Shown here piece after piece: positions 11,505 to 25,105 of a DNA stretch of 64,000 nt. The stretch's first letter is position 1. Each line of letters begins with the position of its first letter. The translations under genes were made by a program, and so were the position numbers. The notes under the pieces are model-generated. The model was not told the origin of the DNA and did no database searches. It saw only the letters and a program-made list of their open reading frames with translations. Source of the stretch: Apiospora phragmitis (taxonomy: Eukaryota > Ascomycota > Sordariomycetes > Amphisphaeriales > Apiosporaceae). Location of the stretch: the NCBI GenBank assembly GCA_038363925.1, contig JAQQWL010000011.1:7130001-7194000 (forward strand), given 5' to 3'.

Positions 11505-14500
11505 CTTGGCTGTGGTGTTCCGGGTTGTGTGCCGTACTGGCAATTGATCGTGTAAACCGAAAATCTGGCGTCCGTCCACCTGCGACCGGCCAGGTCCCAC
11601 GCACTCGTCGCGAGAGATCGAATCCTCCTCTTCGATTAGTCCTTCCCTAATTATACTGCACGAAGAATCTGCCTCTTGTTATCCGGTAGTTTGTCGATTA
11701 GATTCAGAGCCTGCTGAACTGGCGAATGTCCATGTATCAAAGGAGAGTCGTGGACGAAGAAGCGAAACGGCGTAGTAGACGTATGAGCAGCCCGTTCCTA
11801 GCAACACACAAGACACATATACAAAATGAGTCGTAAAGAATGGAATCGGGACTGAGCCTGCAATCGCGAGGGAAGCAAAGAGAGCTAGGGTCGGTCAGCC
11901 AACAAACACGCCACCAGCGATCAGAAAGGAAAATGGCAAAAATAGGGTATGGGCGTGAGAGAAGGGAGAGGCAGCAGCAACAGAGCAGAAGGGGAGGAGG
12001 GCACGGGAGGCGGGAATGGAAGGGGACGGGGGCGTCAGAGGGTAGACAGAGTGCCAAGCGTTTTCAGAAACATGAGATCGCCTCGTCAACTTTCGTCCGT
12101 ATCATACCTTGTCACTGTGCCTGCACCGGGCGGCTTGCTTTTCAACGGCTAGGGACCCCGAGAAAGAGAATTAGAAAGATATGATATTGGCAGAAAGAAG
12201 GTCGAGCGTTTCGTTCGCGCAGGATGGAGGGAAAACGAGAAGGCGGGAAGCATGAAAGTAAATGTCCAGGCAAGCAGGCTCCCGAGAAAAAGCGAATTGC
12301 AGAAGAATGCAAGATAGAGACTGTAGCGTAGCAGTGCTGCAGGAGGCGGTCCAGGGCCGCGGGTGGTACCCTGTTGATAATCCGTAACACGCAGACCCAA
12401 ATATGAGATGAGGCTCAAGCGGGATCCAGCAACGCAACAGCGACAGGCAATATAGCCCGATATCGTACCGTCGCGTACGTGGGTAGCGGAGACTTTGGTA
12501 GGGCAATGGGCACAGCAGCAGGAGGATGAGCGCTTATCCCTGCTGTTCGTACGCCCATTTATTCCCCTGCATTTACTTGTACATTCACAACATGTTGGCG
12601 TCGCAGTGGACGTGCTATCCACTTCGACTGCAATTGCCATGATGGTGCTCTGACGACGGCCGTGGGTGCCGCAGCAATGGGCAGTTGGCTAGACTGGATG
12701 ATGGAGTTCATTGGCAGGATGGCAAGAATCTCGAAACAAAATGGTCCTGATCGGGACTAGAGGGCGTTACAAGGACCTGGTGGGGGCTGAAGAAACTCGT
12801 TCCTGACCAGGGGCTAGGGGGTAGAGCCCTGGGTACTGTAGAGTGCCGGGTAGAGGGGGCGTGCATGGACGGGGGGTTATCTGTTGCCTTTTCGGCTTTC
12901 TCTGCCGGGACTTTTACCTTTCATGCAATTCAATTCCGACGGGAGCATTTGATACTAATATCGTGGATGTGTATTTGACCTCGACTCGGTTCCTTCCAAG
13001 GCGAAATGAACCCCGAAAATTCGAGCCGTTCGGCAGGGAGGATTCCTCATGAGAAGCATATCGATAGGAATATAAGGTATACACATACGTCCATAGCATT
13101 CATTTGGCCAAACCGCAGTTCAAAGTTGAGCCGCAATCTGCATCTGCATCTCAAAAAGAGTTGAAGGGGGGAAAATATGATGGATTGACGGGACAAGTGG
13201 GTAGTGGCGCCATTTCCCGGGCACGAGCCGTTACATACGCCGCCAACCCCTGGCTGTCTTTGCGATCTGTATCGTACAATACAATATGCAATGTGCAGGC
13301 AAATGTATGACGGGTTGTCACCCCATAGCCTGTTGGCTTGCAGTATATCTGGCATAAGCTTTCCTCGCTCTCTTTCCGCAAGGGATGGGTTTCAATCCAG
13401 CATCTCGGGAGGTAGAAACTACTACATAGAGGTGGCTCGATGTGGTGCAATACATCTGTACATCCGGGTGCATGGCTCGATGGGCAAGCTGTGCGCGCGT
13501 GTCCATTCTTGATCCTCCAGTGGGAGCTGTAGCGAGATGAGAAGAAAGTCGCGACGCAGATGGATCAAATGTCGCCCATTGATTGGGTGGCCGAGGTCGA
13601 ACGCCAGCTTCGTACTCCGAGTCTCCCGACCTGCGGTGCCTGCGGTGGTGATGATGCCCCACCCAGCGCCCCCCGTGTCGCAGAGCGTTTCGCCAGGGTC
13701 TCTGACACTCTAAAACGCGCTTGGCGACTTGGAACAACTCGACCAATGTCGCAGCCGCCTGTGCTGCGCGTATGGATGCTTGCTTGCTTGCCTGCCTGCC
13801 TGCGTACCTATCAAACCATCAATCGATCCTACCCACTAAGGGCACGCTCAGATGAACAGCCAGACCAGTTGGCAGCCAGTCAACTTTTCTTTGACGTATT
13901 ACCGACTTCCCTCGATGTGCCCATATGGGATGTTTCTTGAAGGGACTCCTAATGATGTATAGTTCGGTCCAAGACTTAGGAAGTCTGATATGGTGCGAGA
14001 ACCTGTCGAGTGCCGAAGTCGACCACGTACATGAGCAGAGCAAATCAGCAGCAGCGTGAGTCGGGAGGGCTCAAGTATGTATTTCAATAGGCTGGTACAG
14101 CAATATGCAAGTTTGTTTCTGGATTCTGGGTTCTAGAAGGCGTCGAGGAGGGGAGGAGGGGAGTGTCCGTCCTGCGCCGTCCGTCCTCTCCTAAAGTTGC
14201 CATTTAGAAAATCTAGAAGCACAATCCGTGCTGAAGTAGTTACCTGATGGGGCTTCTTCTTTCCTTCTTTCTGCGATCTATCCTTCTTCCGGCTACTATT
14301 CAGATAATGAACAAGCAACTCCCCCCCCTCTCCCCCCCCAGAACAGATCCCTTCCCTAAACATAGCATCACCAAGTTGATCCGGCACTTATGGCTTTAAC
14401 CTTGTACACATGCAGGTATCCATGCGTACATGGGAACATACTGATATCACATACAGTAGGACCATTGCTCCCCATTGCCCATTTCTAGATAAGCCGCAGT

Positions 14501-15483
14501 AGGTATGTATGTTCTACATCAGAGGGCTATGACTGACACATGGATGGCATGCGACTCTCCGGCATCCGAGCCATACAGGCAGGCAATCGTGGGCCAGCTC
14601 TCTGTAACATATTTGGTCGCAGTCGCCTGTCCCAAGTAGGCGAGATTCTCCATGCTGCTCCCCTTATCAGATACAAAAGGCCTGAAGCCTGCGTGTTCTG
14701 TGTATTGGGCGTAACGACCGCCAAGTTTCAAGACATCTACCCAATCGCATTCATCCCAGGCCGGCCTGTCAACCCAGCCCCAGTAATGACATCCACTAGC
14801 TGCCGGCACATTGACCTGACTGTTCTCATCGCTAACAGGATGCCAGAACTTAGAAGCTCTTGACATGTTCCATGCTCTGAAGTAGTGGCCCGATGACATC
14901 TGCGAATACCGTCTGGGCTCTCTTCGTTCGAAACATGTTTGCAACGCATGCGGCCCTGTCCGGAGACCACAGCTCTTCGTACATATCTATTTCATGCGGA
15001 TGGTCACGGCACATGACACCTTCAAGTGCTTCGAGGTATCTATAAACTCGCTGGTTGGCAGTAGTCTAATCTACCTAGACCGCCACAATACGGAACTGCT
15101 GCAAAACAACGCATAGGTAGGCTTCACGTATTAGGTTGATTACTCGTGCAACGCAGTCTTGACGACGCCCATCCGCTTTCAGATTCGTAATGATGCCTGC
15201 GACACCCGAACGTATTCACATAATGCTTCGTTGCCGGCTTTCTTGACCTAGCTGCCGTGGCAAAACTAACCGATCTATCCCGCTCGAACTAAACTCTGTT
15301 CGCGGAGATTCCGCAAAGGAAACCCTGACCGTAAAACAAGAAAGATGTATCAATGACGACGCCTGATAGTCCGATTTGTTGTAGCTCCACATAGAGAAGT
15401 GTTTATGCTCGAGCCGCCGCAAACATGCAACGCCATCCTACCTCCAAGATGGCATCCCCTCCACCGTTCCGCGTCTATCCTCC
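11505..15483. other. Long gene-free interval upstream of noxA
   Basis: About 4 kb without a supported gene. It contains the noxA promoter and leader at its left end and the 3' flank of the ubiquitin-conjugating enzyme gene at its right end. A minus-strand open stretch at 14519-14944 (Trp/Tyr/Cys-containing, no convincing ATG) is the only part with a faintly protein-like look, and I do not call it. Confidence 0.4.
13770..13803. repeat. Tetranucleotide microsatellite
   Basis: A short run of TTGC units passes into CTGC/CCTG units within the gene-free interval upstream of noxA. It overlaps no gene. Confidence 0.7.
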
Positions 15484-16554
<1,071 letters not shown>

Positions 16555-16582
16555 TGTGATGAAGTGCGATGTGTTGTGTGGT

Positions 16583-16599
16583 GTTGTTGTTGTTGTTGT
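16583..16599. repeat. GTT trinucleotide run in ubc4 leader
   Basis: Consecutive GTT units lie about 30 bp upstream of the ubc4 start codon (AAC on the transcribed sense). This is probably 5' untranslated sequence. Confidence 0.7.
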
Positions 16600-18228
16600 G
16601 TGAGAGTGTCCTAGACCGTCTCTTTGCCGTCGGGTGCCGAGGCTGTGTGTTGACTGGGTTTTATACGGTCAGCAACCGGAATGGAATGCGGGAGAAAAGG
16701 ATGGATTGGGGCGAAGTGAACAGGAGACTGGTGGTCTTTTTGTGTAAAGACGAGAGCCAACTGTGCACACCACACAAAGGATTGAATGGAACAAGCGAGT
16801 CAGTGGACTTTGGGCTTGGGTAGGCGGGTGAACAAACCAGAAGGAAGGGATTCGAAGTCGTTGGGTGACTAAGATGGCAATGTGGTTGGTATGTATTATT
16901 ATGGCCGGATGTGTCCCAGGGCAAAAAGATGTAGTTGGTATCGGGAGCGGATGGGAGGCGTGTGGTGTGATAAAGAAGTCTGAAAACGAGGGCGGGGTGA
17001 AGGGGAATAAAGGAAGGCAGAATATTACTCCCCTCCCCAATAAACTGCTTATGTACCTAGGGGGGGCCACCCACTCACTGACTTACCTCGCTATTTGGTG
17101 GGTTGGTTGATGACACTGACCACTGTGCACTACAGCTTGAATGTACAACTGCAGAGTAGAGGTGAGTTGATTGAACGCACCAGACTGGATTGCTTGCTTG
17201 ATGAATTCTGGGTTGGGCTGGGTCAGTCGGGCCTGTGATTTGGCTTGATTGACTGATTGCTGGGCAACAACTTCTGCGTGGCAGCTCTCAAGCATCTCAG
17301 GCTCTCAGGCTCAGGCGGTCATTCCACCCACCACCCTCTCAGGCAGAGAGGCAGGAAAGAGCGGCCCCGGCGCCGTCCAGCGCAGCCCATCAGTGGCTGA
17401 CAACTACTAGGCAGGTCCAGTCACTGGTCCTCTTTGCTAACCTGCTAACCTACTGCCGATTAGCCCTGTGGAACGAACGTGGAACGTGGATCAGGATCAA
17501 TATTAGGCCAACTCGCTAAGTCAATATGCCATGATTCATTCAAGCACCGCCTAAGTTAAAGCCTACCTGGTTGTTTAGATCAGTGAGTCGCCGCCACAGC
17601 TGAACCAGCCATGAACCAGCTTGATTATTAAAGCCTTGGAAATATTTCCCCCTTCAGCCCCATGCATTGCCACTCATAAGCAATTGCAGGTTTTACATCT
17701 GCTTCCGGCCTTCTCCTCCTCCGCCTGTCTCTTTATAGATAGGGATGCGGGCGGCGGGCGGCGGGCAGGCGGGAAGGTCGCACTACACATCCGCGTTGCC
17801 TTGCCCCATGCATGGCGGGGACTTTCAGGCGGCAAAGCAAGGTTTTTATTCGGTGGCCAATCAGTCATACCCAAGCCCAGGGCCAAGCGAGCAGCAGCGG
17901 TTTTGGGAACCTGGAATTCACGATACCAGCCAGCATATTCGGATAGTTACAGTACCTACATGTAGCTCTTGAGTACTGCTCGGCAATTTCCAGAATGCCC
18001 GCAACTAGGTCAGTACAGTAGTATGATCCCACTCGGTGGGCTGCAATTTACGTAGTTGCTTTCCTTGACGATGACGCCATCGTTCATGATAACCGTATCC
18101 TATATAGATCGTAGAGGATTTGCACACGCCTGGTTCTCAAGGCATTCTATGACTGGCTGGTATTCATTTGTATATTTTGTTGTTTTGTGTTACTTGTTGC
18201 ATTAAACATTTCGCGGAGATACAATTGT
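16600..18228. other. Intergenic region between ubc4 and glutaryl-CoA dehydrogenase
   Basis: This carries the ubc4 promoter and the 3' flank of the dehydrogenase. A GGGC/GGCG-rich stretch lies near 17745-17775. No coding sequence is supported on either strand. Confidence 0.5.
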
Positions 18229-19686
18229 TCACACAAAAGCCTGTAGACCCGTGATTGCCCTCCCCAGGATCAAACCTATTATTGGATATATGCATCAGCT
18301 AACAGACCGCAACTCCTCCTACATGAATACGAGAAGAAGAAAGAAAAGGAGACGGAAAGGGGAGGGGAAATACTTACTGTGAATATCGCTCTGTCCCTCG
18401 TACGTCTGCGTCACAAACAGGTTCGCGACGTGCCGCCCGATGCCGTACTCGTCGCTGACGGCGTTGCCGCCGAACACCTCCTGCAGGACGCGCGCGTTGC
18501 CGAGGGCGCGGTCGCAGTTCTGGCGCTTGATCATCGAGATCATCTCGGGCGTCGCCTGGCCCGCGTCCTTGAGCCGCCCCACCTGGATGGCCGCCAGCGT
18601 GCCGTAGGCCGCGTCCGTCGCCGCGTCGGCCAACTTCTTCTGCACCAGCTGGTACTTGGCGATCGGGTTGTTCCGGAACTGCCGCCGTTCCAGCGCGTAC
18701 GTGCGCGTCCGCGCGATGCAGTCCTCGAGCGCGCCCATGGTGCCCAGCGCGATGCCGTACCGCGCGCTGTTGAGGCACGTGAAGGGGCCCGAGAGCCCCT
18801 CGACGTCCGGGAACATGTTGGCCTCGGGCACTGGGCAGTTGTCCATCTGGATCATGCCTGTGATGCTCGCCCTCAGCCCGTTCTTGTTCTTGATCGCCGG
18901 CGTCTCGAGCGTGCCCGCCAGGCAGTCCTTCCGCTCGACCAGGAACCCGCGGATCTTGCCCGTTTCGTGAAACTTAGCCCACACCATCAGCACATCGGCG
19001 ATGGGGCTGTTGGTAATCCAGGTCTTTGCTCCGTTTAGCACCAGGTATCCCTTCTTCGTCGGGTGAGGTCGCGCCGTTGTCTCCATGGAACCGGGGTCGC
19101 TGCCATGATTGGGCTCGGTCAATCCAAAGGCGCCTAGCATTTTACCCTTGGCCATCTCAGGAAGGAACTTCTGTTTCTGCTCTTCGGTGCCAAACTCATG
19201 AATGCCGCCCATAACAAGTGACGATTGTACAGACATGCCGGATCGGTAACCGCTGTCGACTCGTTCGACTGCTCGAGTAATAAGACCCGACGCTACCGTG
19301 CTGACACCAGCGCATCCGTACCCTTCAAGGTTGGAGCCGAGGAGGCCCAGCTCGCCCATCTCTGAAAGGATCTTAGCATCGTAGTTCTCGTTTCGGTACG
19401 CCTCTGTATAGAAGAGCATAGTTAGTATGATGCATCATGCGCGGGGGTCGTCGGTTTGGCAATTGGAACACCGACCAAGAACACGAGGGAGCATCCTCTC
19501 CTGGCAATATCGCTCCGCTGTCTCTGCAATCGCCACTTCATCGTCGGTCAATAAGCTCTTGCTGGCGAGGGGGTCTTCCCAGTCAAAGGCCGGGTGGCTA
19601 GCCGAGGCATAGCTTCTGGCAGCACGATAGCGACCAAATGATGCGGTAAGTGGCCTTGGGCATTGTCGGACAGCGGGTCGAAACAT
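18229..19686 (-). CDS. Glutaryl-CoA dehydrogenase, mitochondrial
   Basis: This FAD enzyme oxidises and decarboxylates glutaryl-CoA to crotonyl-CoA in lysine and tryptophan breakdown in the mitochondrial matrix. Three exons: 19686-19476, 19403-18378 and 18275-18229, giving 427 residues, the usual size. Intron 1 has a weak donor (GTCGGT) but a strong branch site (ACTAAC); intron 2 has GTAAGT. The first 30 residues are rich in Arg, Ser and Ala without acidic residues, as in a mitochondrial presequence. The FDWEDPL start, the acyl-CoA dehydrogenase motifs GAFGLTEPNHGSD and TWITNSPIADV, and the catalytic Glu in TYEGQSDIHSLILGRAITG identify it as GCDH rather than another family member. The end was found by splicing the last 15 codons from the short third exon. 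No lesion is seen. Confidence 0.95.
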
Positions 19687-20278
19687 TGTGACTTCCTCGA
19701 GCTCGCTCGGGGTCGATACGAATCGATTCTGTATGTGAGTGTTCTACATCGCCCCAAGTTTTGAAAGACGTCAGTGGGAAACCTTTGGAGCTTCCAGTTG
19801 CCGAGGTCGGGCAGTTCTGGGGGCAACTTAGCCCATTGCCGCGAAAACCGACGGCAAGCGGGTATCCGCCAATACCCGGAAGACCTCGACCAAGAACCCG
19901 ACAAAAGAGCGGCGATCGTCCGCAGCGAATTCAGCATCGCCGGAATGTAACAACCTAATCTTTGCAAGTAAATGTGTTGTTTTCGGGGTACCGTTACCGT
20001 TGTACGACTTGTGTTGGTTACCTGAAGTACGCTTCTGGTCAGTCTCTTGGAGCAAACCTTTGCCGTATATCTTCCCACTCCGCCTTGCTATTGTCATTAC
20101 CCTGCCCTAATGCCCCTATTCAATCACTAGCTGTCCTCTTTCTTGTATGCAGTCCTAGCACAGCGGGCAGTGGAAATCACGGTTGGGGACGAGTTCTCAT
20201 CTACAAATGCCTTTCATTCATGTATAGGATAGGTTGAGAACGTGAAGCAAGTAAAAAAAGCAAGTAAGCTCAATGCCA
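19687..20278. other. Intergenic region upstream of glutaryl-CoA dehydrogenase
   Basis: Promoter side of the dehydrogenase and 3' flank of the Ser/Pro-rich gene. No coding sequence is supported. Confidence 0.5.
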
Positions 20279-22602
20279 TCAACTGCTTCCCCCCTGTGTA
20301 CTTTGGTCTGTCTCGCTTGCGCTTGAGTCCACAGGTTCCATCACAAGTACTGTGCCACTAGTGGCCTGTCTCACCAGCGGTGGTGGCCTTCTGGGGGGTA
20401 CAACAGTCTCAAGACTATGCCTTGAGCCACATTCTGGCGGACAAAAGGGATCAGAGTCTCCTGGTTCTCCTCCCCGTTCTGCCCATGTGTCAGGGTGGCA
20501 AGGTTTGCTGCACTGACCCTTAGTAGCAGCTACATCAGCAGCACTATCATTGGTAAAAGCCGAATCAGTGATGGCACTTTCTTGTTCTGCTCGCTTTGGG
20601 ATTGATATCACCAATGGAGGCTCAGAGAGCATAACAGGTGCGTGGGAGCTGGTTGTCTTTCCGACACGCGGTCTAGCACCCCTTGTGCCATTTTCATGTG
20701 CTGAAACTGCGTCTACGAGGTAAGAACCTGGTGTCATTGCGTCCCGGTGAGCAGGTCTCGCCGATCCCTCATCAATGCTGGGAGAGTTTGTGTTTGGTGT
20801 GTTCGGCGCAGACCTGGTGGCTCTCGGCGTTGTCACGCTTTGTCCACTCCTACTATTGCGATTGGGCTTGAGTGACTGAGGTAGGAGGCGTCGCAGCTCA
20901 CTGTCGGCCGGTTCGTCCAGGGTATCAGATTCAGGAGGGCTGTGCAGTTGATGACCGGTAGATTCTGTGGTTCCCAAATCCTCCGGTGTGGTGACCTCGG
21001 ACAGTCGGCTCCGTGCCGATTTTCTGCGTCTCTGTCCCCTCCTCAACGGAATCAGAGGCGAGTAAACAACATCGTGTTGTGGGTCGTATATCGATTCGGC
21101 CGTACTTGTAGGACCGCTGCGTGCAGTGCCCATTGACGATAGACGGTCGAGTTCTGATGCTGCGATCATTGTACCAGTCATTGCCAAGAGGTCTACATTG
21201 CCTCGCGATGAAGTTGTGGGAGTACCTGTCTCGGGGGTATTGAACAGTGGTGTCTCCGAGCCAGAGGAGGGATGGACCTCAGCTGATTCTCGTGCAAGGA
21301 GTCGCCGTTCTTTGCCCTCCGGAGGAACTGGAAAGTCGGAACGAATAGAGTAGCATGAAGAAGACTGGCGGAATCTTCTTCCGAGCGAACGTAAGCCCCG
21401 AGACACCGCTTCCCTCATTGAGAGTCGCGTCTTGTTGGTTGGCTTATCTATTCCCTCATCATGCAACGAGCGCCCGCCGTTGGGGTGACCCTAGATTTGG
21501 TGTTAATAGGCCTGACTTGCACATGTGTTAGTTACTGCTGACCTTAGAATCGCAGTCTTCAAAACAGTCAAATGATGTCTTGTGCAACTCAGGGCAAGAC
21601 TTGAGAGCGTATGACTGGAAGGTATGGAACTGGGCGTGATGTTGAGCCACTCGGGGACAGTTCTCCGCATCGTCAGTGTCGTTCTCGTCTCCACCCCCTT
21701 CGTTTTTGACAGCCAGGTCTAAAGAGGACAACCCAATGACGTGTTTATGAGTATTGCCATCAGGTTGTGATACTTCTGAGACATCGTGCGCCCGCCGCGG
21801 TTTGTGTTTGAGCCAGTTGTTTTCCTAGCCAACAGACTCAGACGTGATTGAGTCGACATGTTTTGATTGTACGTGACTGGTGCTGCCTCCCCTCGACCAC
21901 GGAAAGCTTTTGTTGGTTTTAATGGAAGTTTTCGGATCGTCAATGTCGTCATGAGGGCTGGTAGGACCGTCAAAGCCAGATCCCATGTGCGGAATGTTAC
22001 TCCTCCAGTTTGTTGCTCGAGAAGTGCAGTCAAGGGATTTTCGAGCGTCAATGTCGATGCCACGTAGCCATGACGATATGATATCATCTTTGTCAATACA
22101 GCTCCTTGGCGGGACTGGCGTAGGTGATGGTGCAACTGGGCTTGTTGAAGTATTGCTATCGATTGGGCTTAGAGGACGCAGTGTGTATCCACCGTCAGAA
22201 CTCTCAACGCAGTTCGTAGAGAGCCAGTCCTGGTCAAAATAGGCCTGGCTACTCTCACCTGGATCATCCAAGTACCTGTAAACGCATTGATACTTGGAGC
22301 CGAGGCTGCGTGGAAGTGCTTGATTGATGCCGACCTGGTTGGCACTGAGCCTCCCGAGTTGCGACGAAGGCGTGCAAGAGGTCTTGTCATGGGTATTCTC
22401 AGTGTCCAGGCTGTGGCTCCGGGTCATCTTCCACTTGCTCAGCATGCTGTGGGAGGAGGGGTTCACGCTCGCCCTTCTTCTTGCTGGGGAAGCAGGAAGC
22501 AAAACACTTCTTGAAGAATTTGGTGATTTTGGAGGTCTTGTGGCTAAGGTAGCGAGATGCGAACTTCAGGGTCATTCGGGCACGGGTGGTAAAGGATACC
22601 AT
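20279..22602 (-). CDS. Hypothetical Ser/Thr/Pro-rich protein, exon structure partly unresolved
   Basis: I do not recognise this protein. The likely start is ATG 22602 in a good context (ccagccATGG), beginning MVSFTTRARMTLKF, with a basic/Cys-rich stretch FFKKCFASCFPSKKK that may be membrane-associated. Downstream exons are supported by splice signals. One intron at 21825-21872 (48 bp, GTACAA...CTAG) removes an in-frame TAG; another at 21491-21542 (GTCAGC...CTAG, branch AACTAAC) joins CFEDCDSK to GHPNGGRSLHDEG. The last exon (21490-20279) encodes about 400 residues dominated by Ser, Thr, Pro and Arg with no hydrophobic core, so it is probably disordered. Between about 22400 and 22500 the frame must change; either a short poor-consensus intron (for example about 52 bp starting GTGGAAG) or an indel would do it. 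Function unknown. Confidence 0.6.
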
Positions 22603-23239
22603 GGCTGGAGGTGGGAAGTATGTTGTAGTTACGAATACGCAAGTAGAGTGTAGGTCGAGGTTGGATGGGGTGGACTCCAAAAGTATGAAAGCCTGAAGAG
22701 ACTATTGCATTGCATGGGACTTCAAGCTTTGACCACTGATGTCTTCCCTATGAGCTCGCAATAAGGCAGGTGCGAGTTCGGCGGTAGGCACATGCACGGG
22801 CTGTTGTCGTGCCTTCCGTTGATCAGGCCAGGACGACGTCACTGGAAGCGACACGCATGCCCCTTATCAATATTTTCCAAATGTCAGCAGCCACGTAGAA
22901 CAATCCAACAGTCTAGGTTAGGTAGGATTAGAAGTACGGGATGGGTTCAACGTCGATACAGACAAACAGACTAAAGATGATTAAATATACCTAAGTAGTA
23001 CCTAATCTATGCGTTCCGAGGATAATCGCAGCTAGGTACTCTGAATATATATTTCCATCAGAATCGACTTGGCTTAGGTAAATCATGTGAGACCTTGACA
23101 AATTTTACATCTTTCTTTAGACCCCCTTTTCCCCCTTTTCCTGCCCCCGACAACATTCCAACGGCAGCCAGTACACAACACACCCCCATGCAGACCCTAG
23201 CTCACTACCAGACCACGTAGGTCGTCCCTTCAGCTAAAG
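22603..23239. other. Intergenic region
   Basis: Promoter side of the Ser/Pro-rich gene. It contains pyrimidine-rich stretches near 23115-23150. No gene is supported. Confidence 0.5.
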
Positions 23240-23452
23240 TCAACGCTGTCGCCTCTTCCACGAGTCCTGATAATACCGCTTACCCGGGTTATAGAAAATG
23301 GATGCCTGAGGCGATACAATATAGGTAGCCTGTTTCTGCGGCACCGTGTATAACGTGCCGGTTGTGTAGGTTGGCGTGGCAAAAGTCGTCCCGTACTGCG
23401 GAAACGACGCAGTGTCGTAGTGCTGATACTGCGGAACGTAAAATTGAGTCAT
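23240..23452 (-). CDS. Small Tyr/Thr/Gln-rich hypothetical protein
   Basis: A 70-residue frame starts at ATG 23452. It is rich in Tyr, Thr, Gln and Pro (FYVPQYQHYDTASFPQYG, TYTTGTLYTVPQ) and ends in a basic tail KRYYQDSWKRRQR. No signal peptide, membrane segment or Cys pattern is visible. The composition is uneven and protein-like rather than random, and the interval from 22.6 to 24.1 kb holds no other candidate. It could be a short disordered protein or the last exon of a longer gene. No family recognised. Confidence 0.35.
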   Translation of the reverse strand: MTQFYVPQYQHYDTASFPQYGTTFATPTYTTGTLYTVPQKQATYIVSPQASIFYNPGKRYYQDSWKRRQR

Positions 23453-24152
23453 GTTAGGACGTGTTGTAGGAGACGAAATATACGAAGTCTTCAGGGTAAA
23501 GTAAGAGCGAAAAGCGCAAGGATTCTTAAGGTGTTGATGACGATGATGATGATGAAATGTTGCAGTAGTCGTTGGCGAGTGTTTGGCTGAGTAGACACGA
23601 GTAGACTTTGAGCAAAGGAAAAGGAAAAGGCTTGGCTTTTATAGGCCAGCAAAAGCACTGAGTCTCGAGAAAGCACTTCATGGCGTCGCATCATGACAAC
23701 GCATGCTTGCAGGAAAATGTATTTCACCGAAGATAGAATGCCGATTTTTGCGACAGTTTTGCGATTAGTGTGTTCAGGTGACAGCAAGTAATAGAACAAC
23801 AGCCAAGGACTCAAGACGCCACGGGTATCATTAATTTCTCAGGCAAAAATCCAAACCCCTCCGCTAAACAACGCTTTCTTCAACAAAAGGGGGTACCAAT
23901 GCTACAAGGTAATACAGATTCTACGAAACGCAAAAGAAGAAGAAATGCTATAATAGTTTCCTCGAAGGAATCTGCCTTCGTCTATTCTCCTCTCCTCTTT
24001 TTGACTGAACAATGAATACCAAAATACGCATTCGCCGTGCAGTTCTATATATAGTATACGATCCATAAATTTTCTTTGTATGCGTCCGTCCAGGGGGACG
24101 GACAAACAGTCACACAAATCAAGCGCAAAATACCCCATTGCCGTCGGCAACT
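23453..24152. other. Intergenic region
   Basis: No gene is supported. The part at 23900-24090 is AT-rich; a short trinucleotide run (ATG/ATC type) lies near 23536-23556. Confidence 0.5.
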
Positions 24153-25105
24153 TCAGGGCATCTCGTTACTCCGCACCATAGCATACAACCAGTGCGCAAT
24201 CTCCGGCTGATGTACGACGTGGCCTCCGCTCCCCGTAGCAGCCGCCGGCGGCGCGACCGTCGCCCGCTCCTTGCGCTCCACTTTCCAGAACCGGCGCGGG
24301 TCAGGGAACCTCCTTTCCAGCAAGTCCTCGTCGACCGCTGTGCTGCTGCTATCAGGGTCCATAAACGAAAACCGGTCGTCCGAGTACGACAGCGCGCACC
24401 AGCGGCCCGTGCGCGGCGGCGTGAGGACCGCCATGTGGACCGCGAGGAGGTGTGCCGGATGCACTAGTGCCGTCTTCGCGGCACCGGCCTCATTGTCGTT
24501 GTCCGTCTGCCGCGGCTGCACATCGTTGCGAGGTGACGTGAAGGGGAGGAGCACAGGGACATCCTCGGCGCACGAGATGGCGTCGCACGTGCTCTTGTCA
24601 GCCACCACGTCAAAGAAAAAGGGGAACCGCCGTTTTCATGGCTACCGTTGATGCTGCCTGCGCCAACGGAACGGCTATGGCAGCAGCACCTCGTCCCAAG
24701 TCTGGCGATAGACTCGGTAGCCAGCAGATCTGCCGTCTCCTAGCGCATGCTCGTGTTGCTGCTGCTGGCTTCTGATGCCACAGTAGGGTCACTGGTGGTA
24801 GTAGCAGAGAGGGCCGCCGCCTCGCGCAACCGGCATTTCTGGACGGCGGTCGGAGAGTAGTCCACATTGGTGATCTGGCGAGGGCTGGCGACCAGATCCC
24901 GGAGCTGGAACGAGAGATCGGACGAGCCGCAACCAATGTGGAGAATTTGCGGCGCGGAGCCATCACCGCCACCACTAGTCTGGTGGTGCAACAATGCCTC
25001 GCGGATCACGGCGTTCAGGCTGTTGGCCGGCAGCAGCCACTCGTACTTCTCTTCATGCTGGAACCTGGCGTCCCAGTAGGCTTTTGTCCCGTACGGAGGT
25101 GGCAT
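24153..25105 (-). pseudogene. Class I SAM-dependent methyltransferase (EEF1A-lysine-methyltransferase-like), disrupted
   Basis: The start MPPPYGTKAYWDARF, the SAM-binding ILHIGCGSSDLSFQL and ITNVDYSPTAV, then DVVADKSTCDAISCAEDV and a late RTGRWCALSYSDDRF with HWLYAMVRS near the end match the methyltransferase family that includes METTL13/EEF1AKMT4-type enzymes. Two lesions break it. A TAG at 24740-24742 sits where the family has Trp in a MRW-xx-ADLL context; TGG-to-TAG equals a C-to-T change in CpA on the plus strand, the RIP context. The five A residues at 24616-24620 (T5 on the coding strand) need a sixth base to bring SPFFFDVVADK into frame. A 42-bp intron ending at the TAG could be imagined, but it would be shorter than any other intron here and would delete the conserved Met-Arg. 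The indel may be a sequence error; the nonsense change is harder to explain that way. Confidence 0.7.

Noticed and set aside
12149..12640. 163-codon minus-strand open stretch upstream of noxA
   Set aside because: Low-complexity Ser/Cys/Arg composition, overlapped by other frames, no coding pattern.
14519..14944. 141-codon open stretch on the minus strand with Trp/Tyr-rich segments
   Set aside because: It opens with TTG rather than ATG, has no recognisable family or splice context, and an overlapping frame is equally long.
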